64,000 bases of DNA, taken from contig CATIUR010000002.1 in the NCBI GenBank assembly GCA_949592205.1, positions 134,056,090-134,120,089 on the forward strand. Direction: 5' to 3'. This document shows, piece after piece, positions 57,755 through 64,000 of this stretch; positions within the stretch are counted from its first letter, which is position 1, and every line of letters starts with the position of its first letter. The translations under genes were made by a program, and so were the position numbers. Origin of the DNA: Helichrysum umbraculigerum (lineage: Eukaryota > Streptophyta > Magnoliopsida > Asterales > Asteraceae). The notes beneath the pieces were generated by a model. That model was given only the letters and a program-made list of their open reading frames with translations, was not told the DNA's origin and ran no database searches.

Positions 57755-60700
57755 TCATTTTCTGTGCTTCCATTGAACATTGAATAGTCTAATTTCTTTA
57801 TTTCTCAATCTTTTAACTTTCTCTTCTAGAATCATTATCGGTTGTTCTATATAGTTCAATTGATCATTGATCTCTATCTCTTCTAAAGGTACATATGACG
57901 CTTCATCCACCAAACACTTTCTTAAGTATGACACGTGGAAAGTGTTGTGGATCCCTGCTAACTCTTCCGGTAGCTTCAGTCTATAAGCTACTTTTCCTAC
58001 TCTTTCAAAAATTTTGAAAGGACCGATAAATCGAGGACTTAACTTCCCTCGTTTTCTGAAACGTATGATGCCTTTCCATGGAGATATTTTTAACATTACT
58101 CTATCTCCAACTTGAAATTCAATTGGGCGTCTTCTAACATCGGCATAAGACTTTTGACGGTCCTGTGCCATTTTCAAACGTTCTCTGACTTGATCAATCT
58201 TTTCAGCTGTTTTCTGTACAATATCAGTACTGCCCAATTCTCTCTGACCAATCTCACCCCAACAAATTGGAGTTCGACATTTTCTTCCATAAAGCATTTC
58301 ATAAGGTGGCATACCTATACTCGCGTGGTAACTATTATTATATGAAAACTCTGCCAAAGGTAATTGTTCGTCCCAATTACCACCGAAATCAATAGCACAA
58401 GCTCTTAACATGTCTTCTAACGTTTGAATAGTTCTTTCACTCTGACCATCAGTCTGCGGATGAAAAGCTGTGCTTAAGTTAACGCGAGTACCCAAATCTT
58501 CTTGAAACTTGTTCCAAAACCTGGAAGTAAATCTACTATCCCGGTCAGAAACAATGGAAAGAGGTACTCCATGACATGCCACCACTTCCTGAACGTACAA
58601 ATCTGCAAGTGCTTCTGAAGTATACGTTTCTTTAATTGGCAAAAATATAGCACTTTTCGTCAACCGATCCACAATCACCCAAATTGTATCATGCTGACGT
58701 CGGGTCTTTGGCAATTTGGTGATTAGATCCATAGTAACATGCTCCCACTTCCAGACGGAAATATCTAACGGTTGCATCATTCCCATGGGCTTTTGATGTT
58801 CTGCTTTCACCTGTAAACAAGTTAAACATTGATCGACATATTTAGTAATTTCTCTCTTCATACCTGGCCACCAATAATCTGTTTTTTAAATCATAATACA
58901 TCTTAGTGGCACCAGGATGAATGGAATATCTGGATCTATGTGCCTCATCAAGCAGCAATTTCTTTAACTCTGTTGACTTTGGAATCCAGATTCTGCCATA
59001 TCGAGTCTTTAACCCTCGGGAATCTTCAACAATATTCTGAATCTGACCTTTAATACGTTCTACTTTCCAATCACCTTTCTGCCAAGCATTTTGTTGCACT
59101 TCTTTAATCTGATCTAATAAGCTTGGAGAGACTGTAATTCGAAGAGATCTAACAATCAAGGCATGATGTATTGCCTTTCTACTGAGAGCATCTGCAACTA
59201 CATTCGCTTTTCCAGGATGATAAAGGATTTCACAATCATAATCCTTCACCAAATCTAACCAACGTCTTTGTCTCATGTTAAGATCTCTCTGATCAAAGAA
59301 ATACTTAAGGCTTTTATGGTCAGTATAAATAGTACACTTTACCCCATACAGATAATGTCTCCATATTTTAAGGGCAAAGACAACTGCAGCTAATTCTAAA
59401 TCATGCGCTGGGTACCCTTTCTCATGTTCTTTTAACTGTCTTGAGGCATAAGCTATTACTCTTCCACGTTGCATCAATACACAACCTAATCCATTATAAG
59501 AGGCATCACAATATACAACCATATCTTCAGTACCATCGGGAAGTACTAAGATAGGTGCCTGACTTAACTTTAATTTAAGGGTTCTGAAGGCCTGTTCATG
59601 CTCATCTTTCCATTCATACTTGATATTCTTACGAGTAAGCTTTGTGAGTGGAGTAGCAATTTTGGAGAAATCCTGGATAAACCGTCTATAATACCCGGCT
59701 AAACCCAGAAAACTCCTTACCTCAGTCGGATTGGTTGGGGGTTCCCATTTCATCACCGCCTCGACTTTGGTAGGATCAACCTTAATTCCCTGACTGTTCA
59801 CAACATGACCTAGAAAATGAACTTCACGAAGCCAAAATTCACATTTTGAGAACTTGGCATAAAGCTTTTCACTACGTAACATTTGTAAAACTTGCCTCAA
59901 ATGAAGTTCATGTTCACCAGCAGACTTAGAATAAACAAGAATATCATCAATAAACACAATTATAGATCTATCGAGCATTGGACGACATACCCGATTCATA
60001 AGATCCATAAAAGCGGCTGGTGCATTAGTTAGACCAAATGGCATCACCACAAACTCATAATGACTGTATCTAGTTCTAAAAGCTGTTTTTGATACATCTT
60101 CTTCTCGAACTTTAAGTTGGTGATAACCAGAACGTAAATCAATCTTAGAAAAATAGCTGGCACCTTGCAATTGGTCAAACAGATCATCAATCCTAGGTAA
60201 GGGATACCTATTCTTGATGGTGACCTTATTCAATTCCCGATAATCTATACACATACGCATTGTACCATCCTTTTTCTTAACAAATAATATTGGAGCACCC
60301 CAAGGTGAACTACTTGGACGAATAAACCCCTTATCTAACAATTCTTGTAACTGTTTCATCAATTCTTGCATTTCTGAAAGGGCAAGTCTATACGGAGTCT
60401 TAGCAATAGGAGTAGCTCCAGGGATAAGATCTATACGAAATTCGACTTGCCTTTTGGGTGGAATACCCGGTAGCTCGTCCGGAAAAACATCGGGAAACTC
60501 CTTTACAACAGGAATCTCCTCGAGTTTAGGAATACTTTTCTGAAGATCTATCACGTGGGCCAAAAAGGCTTGACAACCACGGGACAAATGACGTTTAGCA
60601 CGAGCAAAGGTACATATGGATAAGGAAGGCTTTTTCTTTTCCCCATAAATATCAATCACTCCCCCACTTGGAGTATTGATACGGATAATCTTTTTCTCAC

Positions 60701-62243
60701 ACTGAATCATAGCATTATACCTACCTAGCCAATCCATACCCACTACTACATCAAACTCACCCATTGGCATTGGAATGAGATTAATAATAAAAGATTCATT
60801 ACTAGTCTGTAATTGACACCCACGGAACACATTAGCAACATAAACTATTCTATCATCTGCAATCTCAACATCCAGTGGAGTGTCTAACTCACTAAGGGGA
60901 ATAGAGAATTTCTGGCTAAACTTTTCTGACACAAAAGATCGCGAAGCTCCCGAATCGAATAACACGTGTGCAGGCATTAAATTTACAAGAAAGGTACCTG
61001 TCAGGACATCGGGGGCTCGCTGAGCTTCCTCAGCAGTGATTTGGAAGGAACGGCCCTTAGACTTTGGAACTTCTACAGCTTTTTTTTCTGAAGTTCTTCG
61101 AGGTGCTGAAGAAGTAGGCCGGTTCCCAAGTTTCGGACATTCTGATTTTATGTGCCCCGGTTCATAACAATTATAACATACACGGATTGGGTTTGGACAA
61201 TCTCGGCCAAAATGACCTTCTTGCCCACATTGATAACAAGCGTTAGTGCCAAACTTGCATTCTCCAAAGTGTTTTCGATGGCACTTTTTACATTCAGCTG
61301 GCACCGGTCTATCATCCTTCTTTGTACTCCCACTCGGTCTAAACTTCTTTGATGAACCAGAACTTTGATCACTTTTTCTTTTGGCAGCTGCCACTTGTTC
61401 GTCTTTCTTTAACTCCAATTCCTGGAATCGCGCTTCATCTATCATCTCTTCAAGTGTCTGACATCTCTTTGGAAGTACATACTTTCTGATTTCCTTTCTC
61501 AGGACCTTATGAAAATGATTCATAAGCATCGTTGGGTTATCCATATACTCTGGACAAAAACGAGCTCTATCCAGAAAATTTCCCACCAATTCATTCACTG
61601 ATTCGTTCGTTTGCTCCATAGCTAAAAACTCTTGACGATTTCTATTCAAATCTGCATCTTGAGAATACGTGCTTTCAAACATTACTTTAAACTCTTCCCA
61701 AGTTAACTTACTAATAGCTTCATCACCTTTGGTTCTACACTGTACATTCCACCACCACTTAGCACGATTCTTTAAAAGATTAGCTGCATACCTTACTTTA
61801 AACTTGTTGGGACAATCCACAGTGGCGAATGCCCCTTCTACTTCTGAGATCCATCGGTAACATTTGATTGGATCTAAATCACCATCATACTCTGGTGGGT
61901 TGCAAGCTGAGAAATCTCTATAACTGATCTTTTTCTGCTCCTCCTGAATAATAGGTTGAGGAATTACCTCTGGTCTGGGCACAACTATTTCTCCTCGTCC
62001 TTTCTGCATTTCTTCACTCACAATCTTTCTTACAGTGTCTGTAATTGTCATCACTAGAAACGGAAGGGATGCTTCCTGGGCCTGACTAATCTCTTTAGAC
62101 ACAAGGGATTTTATACCTTCCCAAGACAATTCAGTGTTAGGAATAGGAGACCTTGGTCTTTCGTTACTGCCTCCTGCCTCATGATCTTGGGCTCTGTTAC
62201 CCGGGTTAAATCCAAGAGTAAGATCTATTTCTCGCTCATCCAT
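57755..62243 (-). pseudogene. Gag-pol polyprotein of element F, one frameshift, C-terminus truncated
   Basis: The ATG at 62243 opens a frame of 1133 residues. It contains gag; CCHC knuckles CYQCGQEGHFGRDC near residue 334 and CYNCYEPGHIKSEC near 353; protease LFDSGASRSF near 428; RT with FIDDILVYS near 762; RNase H; and the start of the integrase zinc finger. A one-base insertion near 58880 shifts the frame, which continues from 58861 with the rest of the finger (CLTCLQVKAEH), the integrase core (TMDLITKLP, IVSDRDSRF, DGQSERTIQ) and the GPF/GIHNTF region. It ends at a stop at 57755 within the segment VQWKHRK, where a chromodomain would continue. It has no other internal stop, so it was broken recently. 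Confidence 0.92.
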
Positions 62244-62597
62244 CTTTACTGAAAGTAGACATGGAAAGATTAACTCGACTTACTTAATATTTACAAGTCT
62301 ACTTTATCTATATTTCTAACACATAACACTAACAATAGCTAATAACTTATCCTCTAATGTCTTGTGGTTTCCATGGATACCCATATGGTAATATGATAAT
62401 CATTGCGTTGGCCAGGCGCACTAATTACCGTATTAGAATATAACATATCCAAAGTCCACACGACACATTTTGATTCAAAATCATTAGCACACATAATCTC
62501 GTACACATAACAGTCATAAATCATGCTCAATACAACAAATAAAGTGGTCTAAGATCAAGTACCCACTAATGGTGGATACCCGAATCCCTTAAACCGT
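62244..62597 (-). other. 5' leader of element F
   Basis: Untranslated region between the primer-binding site and the gag ATG. No frame or repeat of note. Confidence 0.75.
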
Positions 62598-62609
62598 GCT
62601 CTGATACCA
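62598..62609 (-). other. Primer-binding site of F (initiator Met tRNA)
   Basis: The minus strand reads TGGTATCAGAGC, three bases inside the LTR end at 62613. Confidence 0.95.
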
Positions 62610-62612
62610 ACT

Positions 62613-64000
62613 TGAAACACCCCGAAACGTGAACACATTTTTTTTTTTTTTTTTAAACATAACACCTCTAATTCCTTGTACTTACTTATTGTGGTCCCAA
62701 AACACTGGCTATTACATTACTTAATTATAATCAACACTCAAAAATGAAAGTTGCTGGACACAGGCTGAATCCGGCCGGATTCAAGGGAATCCGCCGGATT
62801 CCCCACTCTTTCAGACTCAACTTTTGACCAGAACTGAAACTAAGCAATCCGGTTTTGAATACGCTCCGGAATCCGCCCGGATTCATGGCAATCCGCCGGA
62901 TTCCCATGAATCCGCCGGATTCCAAGTTCCAGCAGCAGAATCCAGAGTTGCACATTTTGATACCAAAACTCGAACTTTAACAACGCATAACTTTTAATCT
63001 ATAATACCTGGGATCGCCAAATTTTGCAGACACATTTAAAATGGTCAAATAAACATATCTCAACTTTTACTTTTCCAAAATTTCTCGTTTTGACCCGTTT
63101 TGACACTTAAACTCGTTTTCGACCATTTTAACCAAAAATATGAACATATCAAATTCTAAAATACATCAAATATGACTTCCAGCTTTTGACTACACATTTC
63201 AACTTGACTTTAGAACTTATGAGAACCAAAACCATTAACTTTCGACAACATTGACCCATTTTGACACTTAAGCACTTAGTGACCCATTTGGGCACCAACT
63301 TGACCCACTTCAATCTTTGACTAACCAATAGCATTCATTCTTACTCAGTTGACTTTTAAAAGTCAAACAAAACACTTTTCATTCACATTCACTTAAACAT
63401 TAACATTTCCAAGTCTCACTACATTTAGCTTTAACCAAAACATCAACTTTCACAAGTGAGACTTACTAACTTTTACAAGATTAACTAAAACCTTAAACTT
63501 TACAAACGGGGGTGTTATTGTATCGTAAGCATGATCAAAAGGGATAAAACTCATTACCAACCAAGCAATGAGCTCCACCACTAGCTTTCCATAACCTTCT
63601 TTCCCGATTCCTCCTTTACCTTACTTGAACTTCCTGAAACATGTTAAACACAACGAATAAGCATAAATGCTTAGTAAGTAAATGGACTCTAACAATTAAA
63701 ATCATCAACAAGTTAAGGATCCATAACATCTAACATGCCGAATTCCTAAGAATTGACATTAAACTAAGCTAATGACAAAGTCATTACTTAGATACCACCA
63801 AGCGAATGATAAATCACTCCTTGGTTCCACATGTCCATATACTTACCTTTTTCACTTGCACAACAAATACTTGAACTCTTGCACACTTGATCACCTATTC
63901 ACACAACCACATAGTCACTTAACATTTACATATTTAACTAACTCTTTCTTACTTCTTACCTGTGAATTATATGTTAAATCCCATAACATCTAATAATCTA
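62613..64000 (-). repeat. 5' LTR of element F (partial, cut by window end)
   Basis: It starts on the plus strand as TGAAACACCCCGAAACG and aligns without large gaps to the solo LTR at 44795-46877 up to the window end. By that comparison about 700 bp are missing beyond 64000. Confidence 0.93.

Larger units (their letters stand above)
57755..64000 (-). mobile_element. Ty3/gypsy chromovirus F, 3'-truncated, 5' LTR continues past window
   Basis: In the minus direction: 5' LTR (from beyond 64000 to 62613), primer-binding site (62609-62598), leader, and gag-pol (62243 to about 57755). The polyprotein breaks off inside the expected chromodomain-like end and no 3' LTR follows; the DNA beyond 57755 is unrelated. 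F is thus truncated at its 3' end. A solo LTR of the same family is at 44795-46877. Confidence 0.9.

Overview
The window is plant nuclear DNA built almost entirely of nested transposable elements. The organism is inferred: AT-rich sequence, Ty3/gypsy chromoviruses primed by initiator-Met tRNA, a CACTA element with a Transposase_24/DUF8039 gene, a DUF4283-type L1 LINE, Stowaway MITEs and dispersed GACCCGTTT minisatellites fit a eudicot, most likely a daisy-family (Asteraceae) genome. No rRNA, tRNA, CRISPR or bacterial-style operon was seen. The only host-like genes are three small secreted glycine-rich protein genes on the minus strand at 25.4, 27.3 and 57.0 kb.

Layout. 1-8082: right-hand part of a CACTA transposon with a nine-exon TNP1-like gene (1416-6367), a ~180-bp subterminal repeat array and a CACTAG terminus at 8082. 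8083-15952: Ty3/gypsy element A (minus), whose polyprotein frame is cut by the CACTA insertion. 15953-25050: 855 bp of a plus-strand LTR of the same family as A, split by element B (16268-24495, 5-bp target duplication), a young gag-only non-autonomous element that shares leader and gag with A. 25051-28444: two glycine-rich protein genes and a small Helitron. 28445-30891: solo LTR D. 32162-33539: a Tourist-like and a Mutator-type MITE. 34301-47390: a nest of elements (terminal-inverted-repeat element > TA-flanked element > complete gypsy element E, a Stowaway MITE and a solo LTR of family F). 47898-56903: full-length L1-type LINE (minus) with 16-bp target duplications and an extra ~820-codon open region after ORF2. 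57001-57300: third glycine-rich gene. 57532-64000: gypsy element F (minus), 3'-truncated, its 5' LTR running off the window.

Most interesting: (i) the open frame downstream of the LINE reverse transcriptase; (ii) arrays of short CpG-containing palindromes in the LTRs of five families, with one doublet module shared in opposite orientation by B and F; (iii) a recurring arrangement of consensus splice donors and AG|GT sites in these LTR leaders; (iv) the A/B autonomous/non-autonomous pair, with a displaced protease fragment in B; (v) the glycine-rich gene family, one member of which has lost its glycine domain and stop codon.

None of the elements has an intact pol gene: A carries two in-frame stops and the CACTA cut, E one frameshift and two stops, the LINE one frameshift and one stop within ORF2, F a frameshift and a 3' truncation. 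LTR pairs of B and E differ by only about six substitutions each, so these two insertions are recent. All identifications come from reading the sequence; no database search was run.
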